A stretch of 64,000 bases of DNA from Pseudomonas sp. URIL14HWK12:I12. GTDB lineage: Bacteria > Pseudomonadota > Gammaproteobacteria > Pseudomonadales > Pseudomonadaceae. The position numbers were made by a program, and so were the translations under genes. Shown piece after piece: positions 19,631-27,375 of this stretch (position 1 is the first letter of the stretch; the number at the start of each line of letters is the position of its first letter). The notes below the pieces were generated by a model. That model was not told the DNA's origin. It saw only the letters and a list, made by a program, of their open reading frames with translations, and searched no databases. The stretch covers positions 496,001 to 560,000 of the forward strand of contig NZ_QEQL01000002.1 in assembly GCF_003097135.1 (NCBI RefSeq), read 5' to 3'.

Positions 19631-19647
19631 TGCGCACCGAGGGTGCA
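19631..19647. promoter_or_regulatory. NtrC-like enhancer site between nirB and the nitrate reductase gene
   Basis: TGCGCACCGAGGGTGCA resembles the NtrC site TGCACC-N5-GGTGCA: the right half is exact and the left half matches at 4 of 6 positions. A second TGCACC half lies at 19618-19623. It is 68-84 bp upstream of the predicted plus-strand start at 19715, a normal enhancer distance. The assignment is by consensus only. Confidence 0.4.
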
Positions 19648-19687
19648 GGGCAGCGGCAGCCGGGCGTTGCGGCCACCGTGCTGAATG

Positions 19688-19704
19688 TTGGCCCAGCCAT
19701 TGCT
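19688..19704 (+). promoter_or_regulatory. Sigma54-type promoter of the nitrate reductase gene
   Basis: TTGGCCCAGCCATTGCT matches YTGGCACGR-N3-TTGCW except for two bases in the -24 region, and the -12 TTGCT is exact. The predicted start is about 19715, three bases before the first leader hairpin, a spacing that independently supports the call. Confidence 0.65.
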
Positions 19705-19717
19705 ACGCACAGGCAAA

Positions 19718-19774
19718 GGCCGTCAACGACGATGGCCGCCCATCCAGGCATTACCCCACGACAAAGGCGCCGTG
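19718..19774 (+). promoter_or_regulatory. NasT (ANTAR) two-hairpin leader element of the nitrate reductase gene
   Basis: First hairpin 19718-19737: GGCCGTC-AACGAC-GATGGCC, 7 bp with one G-T pair. Second hairpin 19757-19774: CACGAC-AAAGGC-GCCGTG with one A-C mismatch. Both loops have six bases with A1 and G4. The loop and 3' side of the second hairpin coincide with the 5' arm of the terminator that starts at 19763. The linker is 19 bases. Same design as the nirBD and narK leaders. Confidence 0.8.
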
Positions 19775-19818
19775 CAGCTTCCGTTGAAAAACGGTCCAGC
19801 AGCATGGCGCCTTTGTCG
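19763..19818 (+). terminator. Leader terminator of the nitrate reductase gene
   Basis: AAAGGCGCC at 19763-19771 pairs with GGCGCCTTT at 19806-19814 around a structured loop that holds an inner CCGTT-GAAA-AACGG hairpin. The T-run is short and broken (TTTGTCGTTT), so this is weaker than the nirBD terminator. It ends 22-26 bp before the ATG at 19841. Confidence 0.68.
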
Positions 19819-19840
19819 TTTGCGCACAGAGAGCACAGCG

Positions 19841-22800
19841 ATGGCGAACACCCTCGAACCCGGCAAGACCGTACGCAGCGTATGCCCCTACTGCGGGGTA
19901 GGCTGTGGCATCGTCCTGCACGTGGAAGACAACCTGATCGTCAAGGTCTCGGGTGACAAACAGCACCCCAGCAACGCCGGGCGCCTGTGTACCAAAGGCA
20001 GCACCTGCGCGGCTCCCGTGGCCGACCCCGGAAGAATGCACCATGCCTTCGTTCGCGAAGAGCGCACCCGCGACCCGGTTCGCGTTGGCCTCGACCAAGC
20101 CATCGAAGCAACGGCCAGCCGCTTGCGCGGCATCATCGATGAGCACGGTGCCGATGCATTCGCCCTGTACGTCAGCGGGCAGATGTCGCTGGAAGCTCAG
20201 TACCTGGCCAACAAACTGACCAAAGGCTTCATCCGCAGCCAGCATATCGAATCCAACTCCCGGCTGTGCATGGCCAGCGCGGGCAGCGGTTACAAGCTCT
20301 CCCTCGGGGCCGACGGCCCACCGGGTGCCTACGACGATTTCGAGCACAGTGATGTGTTTCTGGTAACGGGCGCGAACATGGCCGACTGCCACCCGGTGTT
20401 GTTTCTGCGCCTGCTGGATCGGGTCAAGGCCGGGGCGAAGCTGATCGTTGTCGACCCGCGGCGTACCAGCACCGCCGAGAAAGCCGACCTGTACCTGCAG
20501 ATCGCCCCCGGCACCGACCTGGCATTGCTCAATGGGCTGTTGCATCTGTTGGTCAAAAGCGGCCACACCGACCGTGCCTTCATTGCCCGTTTCACCGAAG
20601 GTTGGGAGGTGATGGACGATTTTCTGCAGGCCTATACGCCTGAGCATGTCGCCCAGCTCACAGGCCTTGCCGAGGCGGACATCCGCCAGGCCGCGCGGTG
20701 GATCGGCGAAGCGGCGAACTGGATGAGTTGCTGGACCATGGGCCTGAACCAGAGCGTGCAGGGCACCTGGCACACCAATGCGCTGTGCAACCTGCACTTG
20801 GCCACCGGTGCCATCTGCCGCACGGGCAGCGGGCCGTTTTCGCTCACGGGCCAGCCTAACGCCATGGGCGGCCGGGAGATGGGCTACATGGGCCCGGGCC
20901 TGCCCGGCCAACGCTCGGCGCTCGAGGCACACGACAGGGCGTTCATCGAACAGGTGTGGGGTATCGAGCCCGGCAGCCTGCGTGCCGAAGGGGGTGGTGG
21001 CACCGTTGATATGTTTCAGGCCATGGCCGCAGGCAGCATCAAGGCGTGCTGGATCATCTGCACCAACCCGGTGGCCAGCGTGCCCAATCGCCAGCAGGTG
21101 ATCGACGGGCTGCGCAAGGCCGAGCTGGTGATTACGCAAGAGGCGTTTCTCGACACCGAGACCAATCGCTACGCCGACATTTTGCTGCCCGGTGCATTGT
21201 GGGCCGAAGCCGAAGGGGTGATGATCAACTCCGAGCGCAACCTGACCCTGACTCAGCAGGCGGTGCAACCCCCGGGCGAGGCCTTGCCAGACTGGCAGAT
21301 CATCGCCCGCGTCGCTTGCGCCATGGGGTATGCCGAGGCGTTCAGCTATGCCAGCGCGGCTGAGGTGTTCGAAGAGATCAAGCGCACGGCGAACGCCACC
21401 ACCGGCTATGACTTGCGCGGCGCCAGCTACGCGCGCCTGCGCGAGCAACCACTGCAGTGGCCCTGCACCTCACCGCAGGCGCCGGCCCGCAACCCCATCC
21501 GCTATGTGCAGCCAGCCACTGCCGGCGAGCGGCCGGCGCCGGTGTTCGCCACCGCCAGTGGCAAGGCGCAGTTCTTTGCCCGCCCGTATCTGCCCCCTGC
21601 CGAGCTGCCCGATGAGCAGTTCCCGCTGGTGCTCAACACCGGCCGCGTGCAGCACCAATGGCACACGCTGACCAAGACCGGCAAGGTGCCTGCGCTGAAC
21701 CGGCTCAACCCCGGGCCTTTCGTCGAGGTTCACCCCGCCGACGCTCAGCGCTTGGGTATCGGCCCGGGCGACCGGGTGAGCGTTCGCTCACGCCGTGGCG
21801 AGGCGGTGCTCCCGGCGGTCGTCACCGACCGCGTTCGGCCAGGCAATTGCTTTGCACCCTTTCACTGGAACGACGTGTTCGGTGAGTCGCTGGCCATCAA
21901 TGCAGTGACCCACGATGCGGTCGACCCGATATCCTTGCAGCCAGCCTTCAAGTACTGCGCCGTGGCGCTGCAAGCTTTGCCCCGCAGCGAGCGCGAACAG
22001 CCGGCGGTTTGCTCGGCCGCAACGGCGGCGTTCGCCCCCCAGCAGGTCGACAGCGTTGCCCGGCTGTTGAGCCTTGATGGCCTGGCCCCGCCCACCTTGA
22101 GCGAGCAAGCGCAGTTGTACATGCGCGGCTATCTGCTGGGCCTGCGCAGCGCGGTGCACAGCGGCGTGCCGACGATCCCCGAACACGCGCCGCTGAGTGC
22201 AGAGCAGCGCGTGCTGCTCAATGGTTTGCTGGCCGGCATGTTCTCCCGCGCCGGCGAGCCTGGCGCGGCGGTGGGCGTGCCCACCTCGGCGCCAGGCGCT
22301 GAATGGCTGGTGCTCTGGGCATCGCAAACCGGCAATGGAGAAAACCTTGCAGCCCTGTGCGCCGAGCGCCTGGCCGGCGCCGGCCAGCGCACCCGGGTAC
22401 AGGCCATGGACAGCGTCGAGCTCGACCAACTGTGCAGCGCCGCTGGCGTGCTGCTGGTGACCAGTACCTTTGGCGACGGCGACCCACCAGACAACGCTGT
22501 CGATTTCTGGCAAACACTGTCGGGCGCCGGCCCACAGAGCCTGAAGAACAGCCGCTTCGGTGTATTGGCGTTGGGCGACTCCAGCTACCGGCAGTTCTGT
22601 GGCTTTGGCCGTAAACTCGATGAACGCCTGGCCGCCCTGGGCGGTGAGCGTCTCCAGCCGCGCCTGGAGTGCGAGCCAGACTATCAGGCACCGGCCGAAC
22701 ACTGGCTGGTCGAGTTGTGCAGCAAGCTGGCGCACCCGGCAGCCACCGCGCCCCAACCCGCTCAGGCAGCGCCCGCTACCGCGGCCACCCTGGCGATGGC

Positions 22801-23929
22801 CGCCGATCGCAACCCCTACACCCGCTCCCAGCCGCTACGCACCCGCTTGCTGAGCAATCGCGTGCTCAATGGCGTGGGGGCCGAGAAGGAAACCCGCCAC
22901 GTGTCGTTCGACCTTGCCGGCCACCACTTTCCTTACCGTGCCGGCGATGCCTTGGGCGTTTGGCCGGTCAACGCGCCCGAGTTGGTGGAGCAGTGGCTGA
23001 GCACGACCGGCCTGGACGGCAGCACGCAGGTGCAGCTGGACAACCAGCCCCCGATGGCATTGCGTTGCGCCTTGAGCGAGCACCTGGAGATCGCCCGCAT
23101 CAGCCCTGACCTGCTGCGGCGGGTGGCTGCCCAGCACGGCGATGGGAAGCTGCAGGCCTTGCTCGAAGACGACCAGCAAGCGGCGTTGCAGGATTGGCTA
23201 TGGGGGCGCCAGCTGCCGGCCCTGCTCAGTGAGTTCCCGATCACCCTCGATGCGCAGCAATGGGTGCGGCTGCTCAAGCCGCTGCAACCCCGGCTTTACT
23301 CAATCAGCTCCAGCCCCGCCGTGACGCCCGATCAGGTGCACCTGACCGTCGCCACGGTGCGCTACCACCATCAGGGCATGGCACGTGGCGGCGTGTGTTC
23401 GACCTTTCTGGCTGACCGGGCCGGTGAGCAAGGGGTGCGCATCTACCTGCAGCCGTCTGCGCATTTCCGCCCGCCATCGAGCGCCGATACGCCGCTGATC
23501 ATGATCGGGCCGGGCACCGGCATCGCGCCATTTCGTGCCTTTCTGCAGGAGCGTCAAGGCCAGCCCGGCAGCAAGAACTGGCTGTTCTTCGGTGAGCAGC
23601 GCGCCCGCACCGACTTCTATTACCGTGACGAGCTGCAGGCCTGGCAGCGCAGCGGTGTGTTGCAGCGGCTGGACACCGCGTTTTCCCGTGACCAGCAACA
23701 GAAGATCTATGTGCAACACCGCATGCTCGAACAGGGCGCCGAGCTGTGGCAATGGCTGGAGCAGGGCGCTCATGTGTGTGTGTGTGGCGATGCCAGCCGC
23801 ATGGCCAAGGATGTCGACACCGCGCTCAAGAAGATCGTGCAAACCCATGGCAAGATGAGCAGTGCTGCGGCAGCGTTGTACGTCAGCGACATGAGCAAGG
23901 CGCGTCGATACCTGCGGGACGTCTATTGA
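19841..23929 (+). CDS. Assimilatory nitrate reductase fused to a CysJ-like diflavin reductase
   Basis: 1362 residues from ATG 19841; the frame is open upstream but that part is the leader. Residues 1-700 are a molybdopterin nitrate reductase of the NasA/NapA type: the [4Fe-4S] ligands are in CPYCGVGCG and LCTKG near residues 12-50, and the dinucleotide-binding C-terminal part is around 600-700. Residues 821-970 are a flavodoxin domain (WASQTGNGENLA, STFGDGDPPDN), followed by an FAD-binding domain from about 990 (PRLYSISSSP) and an NADP-binding domain from about 1224 (GPGTGIAPFRAFLQER). The fusion should carry electrons from NADPH through FMN/FAD to the molybdenum site in one polypeptide, replacing separate NasB or ferredoxin partners. 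Such fusions are annotated in many pseudomonads as bifunctional nitrate reductase/sulfite reductase flavoprotein. Confidence 0.93.
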   Translation: MANTLEPGKTVRSVCPYCGVGCGIVLHVEDNLIVKVSGDKQHPSNAGRLCTKGSTCAAPVADPGRMHHAFVREERTRDPVRVGLDQAIEATASRLRGIIDEHGADAFALYVSGQMSLEAQYLANKLTKGFIRSQHIESNSRLCMASAGSGYKLSLGADGPPGAYDDFEHSDVFLVTGANMADCHPVLFLRLLDRVKAGAKLIVVDPRRTSTAEKADLYLQIAPGTDLALLNGLLHLLVKSGHTDRAFIARFTEGWEVMDDFLQAYTPEHVAQLTGLAEADIRQAARWIGEAANWMSCWTMGLNQSVQGTWHTNALCNLHLATGAICRTGSGPFSLTGQPNAMGGREMGYMGPGLPGQRSALEAHDRAFIEQVWGIEPGSLRAEGGGGTVDMFQAMAAGSIKACWIICTNPVASVPNRQQVIDGLRKAELVITQEAFLDTETNRYADILLPGALWAEAEGVMINSERNLTLTQQAVQPPGEALPDWQIIARVACAMGYAEAFSYASAAEVFEEIKRTANATTGYDLRGASYARLREQPLQWPCTSPQAPARNPIRYVQPATAGERPAPVFATASGKAQFFARPYLPPAELPDEQFPLVLNTGRVQHQWHTLTKTGKVPALNRLNPGPFVEVHPADAQRLGIGPGDRVSVRSRRGEAVLPAVVTDRVRPGNCFAPFHWNDVFGESLAINAVTHDAVDPISLQPAFKYCAVALQALPRSEREQPAVCSAATAAFAPQQVDSVARLLSLDGLAPPTLSEQAQLYMRGYLLGLRSAVHSGVPTIPEHAPLSAEQRVLLNGLLAGMFSRAGEPGAAVGVPTSAPGAEWLVLWASQTGNGENLAALCAERLAGAGQRTRVQAMDSVELDQLCSAAGVLLVTSTFGDGDPPDNAVDFWQTLSGAGPQSLKNSRFGVLALGDSSYRQFCGFGRKLDERLAALGGERLQPRLECEPDYQAPAEHWLVELCSKLAHPAATAPQPAQAAPATAATLAMAADRNPYTRSQPLRTRLLSNRVLNGVGAEKETRHVSFDLAGHHFPYRAGDALGVWPVNAPELVEQWLSTTGLDGSTQVQLDNQPPMALRCALSEHLEIARISPDLLRRVAAQHGDGKLQALLEDDQQAALQDWLWGRQLPALLSEFPITLDAQQWVRLLKPLQPRLYSISSSPAVTPDQVHLTVATVRYHHQGMARGGVCSTFLADRAGEQGVRIYLQPSAHFRPPSSADTPLIMIGPGTGIAPFRAFLQERQGQPGSKNWLFFGEQRARTDFYYRDELQAWQRSGVLQRLDTAFSRDQQQKIYVQHRMLEQGAELWQWLEQGAHVCVCGDASRMAKDVDTALKKIVQTHGKMSSAAAALYVSDMSKARRYLRDVY

Positions 23930-23945
23930 AGGCAGGCTCGCGCGC

Positions 23946-23970
23946 CTCGCCTCTGGGGCGATATTTTTCC
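23946..23970 (+). terminator. Weak terminator between the nitrate reductase gene and nasS
   Basis: TCGCC and GGCGA form a short stem with a small loop, followed by TATTTTT, in the 68-bp gap. It may reduce but need not abolish read-through, so nasST could be co-transcribed at a lower level or have its own promoter; I see no convincing promoter in the gap. Confidence 0.45.
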
Positions 23971-23997
23971 ACGCACTAAGAATCAGGAAACTACGGT

Positions 23998-25206
23998 GTG
24001 AGCGACAACAGCAACGACCTCACGGTACCTCACGCACTGGCGTGGGTGGCAGGCAGCGACGGCCCTGAAAAACACGCCCTGAACATCGGTTTCATGCCCT
24101 TGAGCGACGCTGCCTCCGTGGTGGTCGCAGCCACCCAGGGCTTTGCCCAACCCTACGGCCTCACCCTCAACCTGCACCGGCAGGCCTCGTGGGCAGGGGT
24201 CAATGACAAGCTGGCGAGCGGTGAGCTGGACGCTGCGCATGCGTTGTATGGCATGGTCTACGCCCTCGAGCTCGGCATCAGCGGCGCGCCGGCGACCGAC
24301 ATGGCCGTGTTGATGGGGCTGAACCAGAACGGCCAGAGCATCAACCTTTCGCAACCGCTCAAAGACGCCGGCACTACAACCCCTGCTGCCCTTAGGAAGC
24401 GCGCCGGCCAAGTGGGCGAAAAGCTCAATTTCGCGCACACCTTTCCAACCGGAAGCCATGCCATGTGGCTGTATTACTGGCTGGCCAGCCAGGGCATCCA
24501 CCCGTTGCAGGACGTCAACAGCGTGGTGGTGCCGCCGCCGCAGATGCTTGCGCACTTGCAGGCAGCACGCATCGACGGCTTCTGCGCGGGTGAACCCTGG
24601 TGCGCCAACGCGGTGCTGCTCGGCCAGGGCTGCACGGTAGCGACCAGCCAGGCCATTTGGCCGGACCACCCCGAAAAGGTGCTGGCCTGCACGCGGGCGT
24701 TCGCCGAGCAGTATCCCAACACGGCCCGGGCATTGGTGATGGCGGTATTGGAGGCCAGCCGCTTCATCGAGGCCAGCCAGGAGAACCGCCGCAGCACGGC
24801 GCAACTGATGAGCAGTGGCGAGTACCTCGACGTGCCGCTGGCCAGTATCGAGCCGCGGTTCATGGGCTTTTACGACGATGGCCTGGGCAAGCAGTGGCAA
24901 GACCCCCACCCGCTGAGCTTTCATAATCACGGCATCGCGAACTTCCCCTACCTCTCCGACGGCATGTGGTTCATGACCCAGTTCCGGCGCTGGGGCTTGC
25001 TGCGCGACGACCCTGACTACCTGGCTGTGGCCCGGCGCGTGCAGCAGCTCGACCTTTACAGCGAGGCCGCTGGCGCGCTGGGGGTCGCCACGCCTTCAAG
25101 CCCTATGCGTTGCTCGCAGCTGCTCGATGGCAGCGTTTGGGATGGCCACGACCCTGTTGCCTATGCGCGCAGCTTTGCCCTGCATGCCCGTCATGACCCG
25201 TCATAG
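23998..25206 (+). CDS. nasS: Nitrate/nitrite sensor NasS
   Basis: 402 residues from a GTG start (23998) with AGGAAA about 10 bp upstream. It belongs to the NrtA/SsuA-like periplasmic-binding family (LNIGFMPLSDAASVVVAA at residue 22, FAHTFPTGSHAMWLYYWLA near 145, GFCAGEPWCANAV near 190) but has no signal peptide, which marks the cytoplasmic sensor NasS rather than a transporter receptor. NasS is known to hold NasT inactive until it binds nitrate or nitrite. nasT follows after 9 bp, as in other nasST pairs. Confidence 0.9.
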   Translation: MSDNSNDLTVPHALAWVAGSDGPEKHALNIGFMPLSDAASVVVAATQGFAQPYGLTLNLHRQASWAGVNDKLASGELDAAHALYGMVYALELGISGAPATDMAVLMGLNQNGQSINLSQPLKDAGTTTPAALRKRAGQVGEKLNFAHTFPTGSHAMWLYYWLASQGIHPLQDVNSVVVPPPQMLAHLQAARIDGFCAGEPWCANAVLLGQGCTVATSQAIWPDHPEKVLACTRAFAEQYPNTARALVMAVLEASRFIEASQENRRSTAQLMSSGEYLDVPLASIEPRFMGFYDDGLGKQWQDPHPLSFHNHGIANFPYLSDGMWFMTQFRRWGLLRDDPDYLAVARRVQQLDLYSEAAGALGVATPSSPMRCSQLLDGSVWDGHDPVAYARSFALHARHDPS

Positions 25207-25215
25207 GAGGTCCAT

Positions 25216-25791
25216 GTGTTGCGCATTTTGCTGATCAACGACACCTCCCGCACCGGCGGACGCCTGCGCACTGCACTGAGCGAGGCGGGCTTCGACGTGA
25301 TCGACGAGTCAGGGCTGACCATCGACCTGCCGGCGCGCGTAGAGGCCGTGCGCCCGGATGTGGTGCTGATCGACACCGACTCTCCCAGCCGCGATGTGAT
25401 GGAGCAGGTGGTGATGGTCACCCGTGACCAGCCCCGGCCTATCGTCATGTTCACCGACGAGCACGACCCGGTGGTGATGCGCCAGGCGATCAAATCAGGC
25501 GTCAGTGCTTATATCGTCGAGGGCATCCATGCCCAGCGCCTTCAGCCGATCATGGAGGTCGCCATGGCGCGCTTCGAAAGCGATCAGGTATTGCGCTCGC
25601 AGCTGCACGCGCGCGACCAGCAATTGGCCGAACGCAAGCGCATCGAGCTGGCCAAGGGCATGCTGATGAAGATGAAGCAGTGCGACGAGGAACAGGCCTA
25701 CACCCTCATGCGCCGCCAGGCCATGAGCAAGCAACAGAAGCTGATCCAGGTGGCCGAACAGATCATCGCCATGAATGAGCTGCTGACCTGA
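25216..25791 (+). CDS. nasT: ANTAR antiterminator NasT
   Basis: 191 residues. The GTG at 25216 is preceded by a perfect AGGAGG (25205-25210); an overlapping ATG two bases earlier is out of frame. Residues 1-120 are a receiver-like domain (RILLINDTSRTGGRLRTAL, VVLIDTDSPSRDVM). Residues 125-191 are an ANTAR domain with the usual pattern (RKRIELAKGMLMKMKQCDEEQAY, then the helix around MSKQQKLIQVAEQI). NasT binds paired hexaloop hairpins in nascent leader RNA to stop terminator formation; three such leaders are present in this window. A CCGGCC/GGCCGG hairpin without a T-run follows the stop. Confidence 0.93.
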   Translation: MLRILLINDTSRTGGRLRTALSEAGFDVIDESGLTIDLPARVEAVRPDVVLIDTDSPSRDVMEQVVMVTRDQPRPIVMFTDEHDPVVMRQAIKSGVSAYIVEGIHAQRLQPIMEVAMARFESDQVLRSQLHARDQQLAERKRIELAKGMLMKMKQCDEEQAYTLMRRQAMSKQQKLIQVAEQIIAMNELLT

Positions 25792-25824
25792 CCGGCCCCT
25801 CGGCCGGCAACGCCTGCCAGGGCG

Positions 25825-25863
25825 TGCACCGCAATGCGGCAACCCTTGCACCAAAGGGGCCAT
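25825..25863. promoter_or_regulatory. NtrC-like enhancer sites upstream of the narK-type gene
   Basis: TGCACC-GCAAT-GCGGCA at 25825-25841 has an exact left half and 4 of 6 in the right half of the NtrC consensus. A second TGCACC half-site is at 25847-25852. They lie about 100-140 bp upstream of the predicted start at 25965. The gene-free stretch 25792-26153 contains these sites, a GCGCCGCT-GCAG-AGCGGCGC hairpin at 25911-25930, the sigma54 promoter and the NasT leader. Confidence 0.4.
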
Positions 25864-25937
25864 GGTGGTTCATCCACACCCGGGCCCACCCCTGTGCCCT
25901 AGCCCGAAAAGCGCCGCTGCAGAGCGGCGCAAGGTTC

Positions 25938-25954
25938 TTGGCACACAACCTGCT
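25938..25954 (+). promoter_or_regulatory. Sigma54-type promoter of the nitrate transporter operon
   Basis: TTGGCACACAACCTGCT: an exact -24 TTGGCAC and a -12 CTGCT at the standard spacing. The predicted start near 25965 is four bases before the first leader hairpin, matching the geometry at the nitrate reductase gene. Confidence 0.7.
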
Positions 25955-25968
25955 TTGGCCTGTGCTCA

Positions 25969-26007
25969 GGTAGCCAACGGCGGTTGCCCACCACGACAAA
26001 GACGTCG
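25969..26007 (+). promoter_or_regulatory. NasT (ANTAR) two-hairpin leader element of the narK-type gene
   Basis: First hairpin 25969-25988: GGTAGCC-AACGGC-GGTTGCC, 7 bp with two G-T pairs; the loop is identical to that of the nirBD leader. Second hairpin 25994-26007: CGAC-AAAGAC-GTCG. Both loops have A1 and G4. The linker is only 5 bases, and the second hairpin overlaps the terminator 5' arm at 25998-26008. This is the most compact of the three. Confidence 0.82.
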
Positions 26008-26050
26008 CACGTCCCTTCGCGCAAGCGGGTAGGGGATGGCGACGTCTTTT
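25998..26050 (+). terminator. Leader terminator of the narK-type gene
   Basis: AAAGACGTCGC (25998-26008) pairs perfectly with GCGACGTCTTT (26039-26049) and is followed by another T and GCGTTT; the loop holds an inner CGC-GCAA-GCG hairpin. It lies about 105 bp before the ATG at 26154, well inside the leader, and competes with the second hexaloop hairpin. Confidence 0.78.
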
Positions 26051-26153
26051 GCGTTTATGGCCTTGCAAACACGAGGCGGTGGAGCAGCCCCAGGGCTCGC
26101 CCACCTGCAAGCACGTGACTTTCGTTGACTCCATTTGCAGATGAGGTGCTGGA

Positions 26154-27365
26154 ATGAACAACAGTTTCTGGAAAGCCGGGCATACCCCGACATTGTTTGC
26201 CGCGTTCCTGTATTTCGACCTGAGCTTTATGGTGTGGTACCTGCTCGGCCCTATGGCGGTGCAGATCGCAACCGACTTGCAGCTGACCACCCAGCAGCGG
26301 GGTTTCATGGTGGCCACGCCGATTCTGGCCGGGGCAATCCTGCGTTTCGTCATGGGGATGCTGGCGGACCAGTCATCGCCCAAGACCGCGGGCATCGTTG
26401 GCCAGGTCATCGTGATCGTCTCGCTGCTGGCGGCCTGGCAACTCGGCATCCACAGCTACGAGCAGGCACTGCTGCTCGGCGTGTGCCTGGGCATGGCCGG
26501 CGCCTCGTTCGCGGTGGCGCTGCCGCTGGCCTCGCAATGGTACCCGGCCGAGCACCAGGGCAAGGCCATGGGCATCGCCGGGGCCGGTAACTCCGGCACG
26601 GTGCTGGCCGCACTGGCTGCGCCGGTTCTGGCAGCGGCCTTTGGCTGGACTGAAGTTTTCGGCCTGGCGTTGATCCCCCTGGTGGTGACGCTGGTGGTGT
26701 TCTGCCTGCTGGCGCGGAATGCCCCGCACCGCAGCAAGCCGAAATCCACGGCCGACTATTTCAAGGCCTTGGCCGATCGCGACAGCTGGTGGTTCATGTT
26801 CTTCTACAGCGTCACCTTCGGCGGCTTCATTGGCCTGGCCAGCGCGCTGCCGGGCTACTTCCATGACCAGTACGGCCTGAGCCCGGTGACTGCCGGCTAC
26901 TACACCGCTGCCTGCGTGTTTGGTGGCAGCCTGATGCGGCCGCTGGGGGGCGCCCTGGCCGACCGGCTTGGCGGCATTCGGACATTGCTCGGCATGTACG
27001 CTGCGGCGGCGGTGTGTATCGCCGTGGTGGGCATGAACCTGCCCAGTTCGGTGGCGGCACTGGCGTTGTTCGTCAGTGCCATGCTGGGGCTGGGGGCGGG
27101 CAACGGGGCGGTGTTTCAACTGGTGCCACAGCGTTTCAATCGCGAAATCGGCGTGATGACCGGCCTGATCGGCATGGCCGGTGGCATCGGTGGCTTCCTG
27201 CTGGCTGCAGGCTTGGGCGCCATCAAGCAGAGCACCGGCGACTATCAACTGGGCTTGTGGCTGTTCGCAAGCCTTGGCGTGGTGGCCTGGTTCGGGCTGT
27301 TGAGCGTCAAGCGCCGCTGGAGAACCACCTGGGGCTCGGCTGCCTTTACCGCTGCGCGGGTCTGA
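26154..27365 (+). CDS. Nitrate/nitrite transporter, NarK/NasA-type MFS
   Basis: 403 residues with twelve predicted membrane segments. The N-terminus (TLFAAFLYFDLSFMVWYLLGPMA) and the glycine-rich helix-5 signature (GAGNSGTVLAALAAPVLA near residue 143, AGGIGGFLLAAGLG near 342) are those of the NNP/NarK family. It would import nitrate for the reductase encoded upstream. An AGGTG-like site precedes the ATG. It starts an operon with the kinase/phosphatase (10-bp gap) and cobA, controlled by the sigma54 promoter and NasT leader. Confidence 0.9.
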   Translation: MNNSFWKAGHTPTLFAAFLYFDLSFMVWYLLGPMAVQIATDLQLTTQQRGFMVATPILAGAILRFVMGMLADQSSPKTAGIVGQVIVIVSLLAAWQLGIHSYEQALLLGVCLGMAGASFAVALPLASQWYPAEHQGKAMGIAGAGNSGTVLAALAAPVLAAAFGWTEVFGLALIPLVVTLVVFCLLARNAPHRSKPKSTADYFKALADRDSWWFMFFYSVTFGGFIGLASALPGYFHDQYGLSPVTAGYYTAACVFGGSLMRPLGGALADRLGGIRTLLGMYAAAAVCIAVVGMNLPSSVAALALFVSAMLGLGAGNGAVFQLVPQRFNREIGVMTGLIGMAGGIGGFLLAAGLGAIKQSTGDYQLGLWLFASLGVVAWFGLLSVKRRWRTTWGSAAFTAARV

Positions 27366-27375
27366 GCCTGCCGCC

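Noticed and set aside
19751..21448. 565-codon minus-strand frame opposite the nitrate reductase gene
   Set aside because: It overlaps the NasT leader and the reductase coding sequence; composition typical of antisense.
25911..25930. GCGCCGCT-GCAG-AGCGGCGC hairpin as the nasT terminator
   Set aside because: Followed by AAGG on the plus strand, so no T-run for nasT; the T4 is on the minus strand, where no gene is transcribed.
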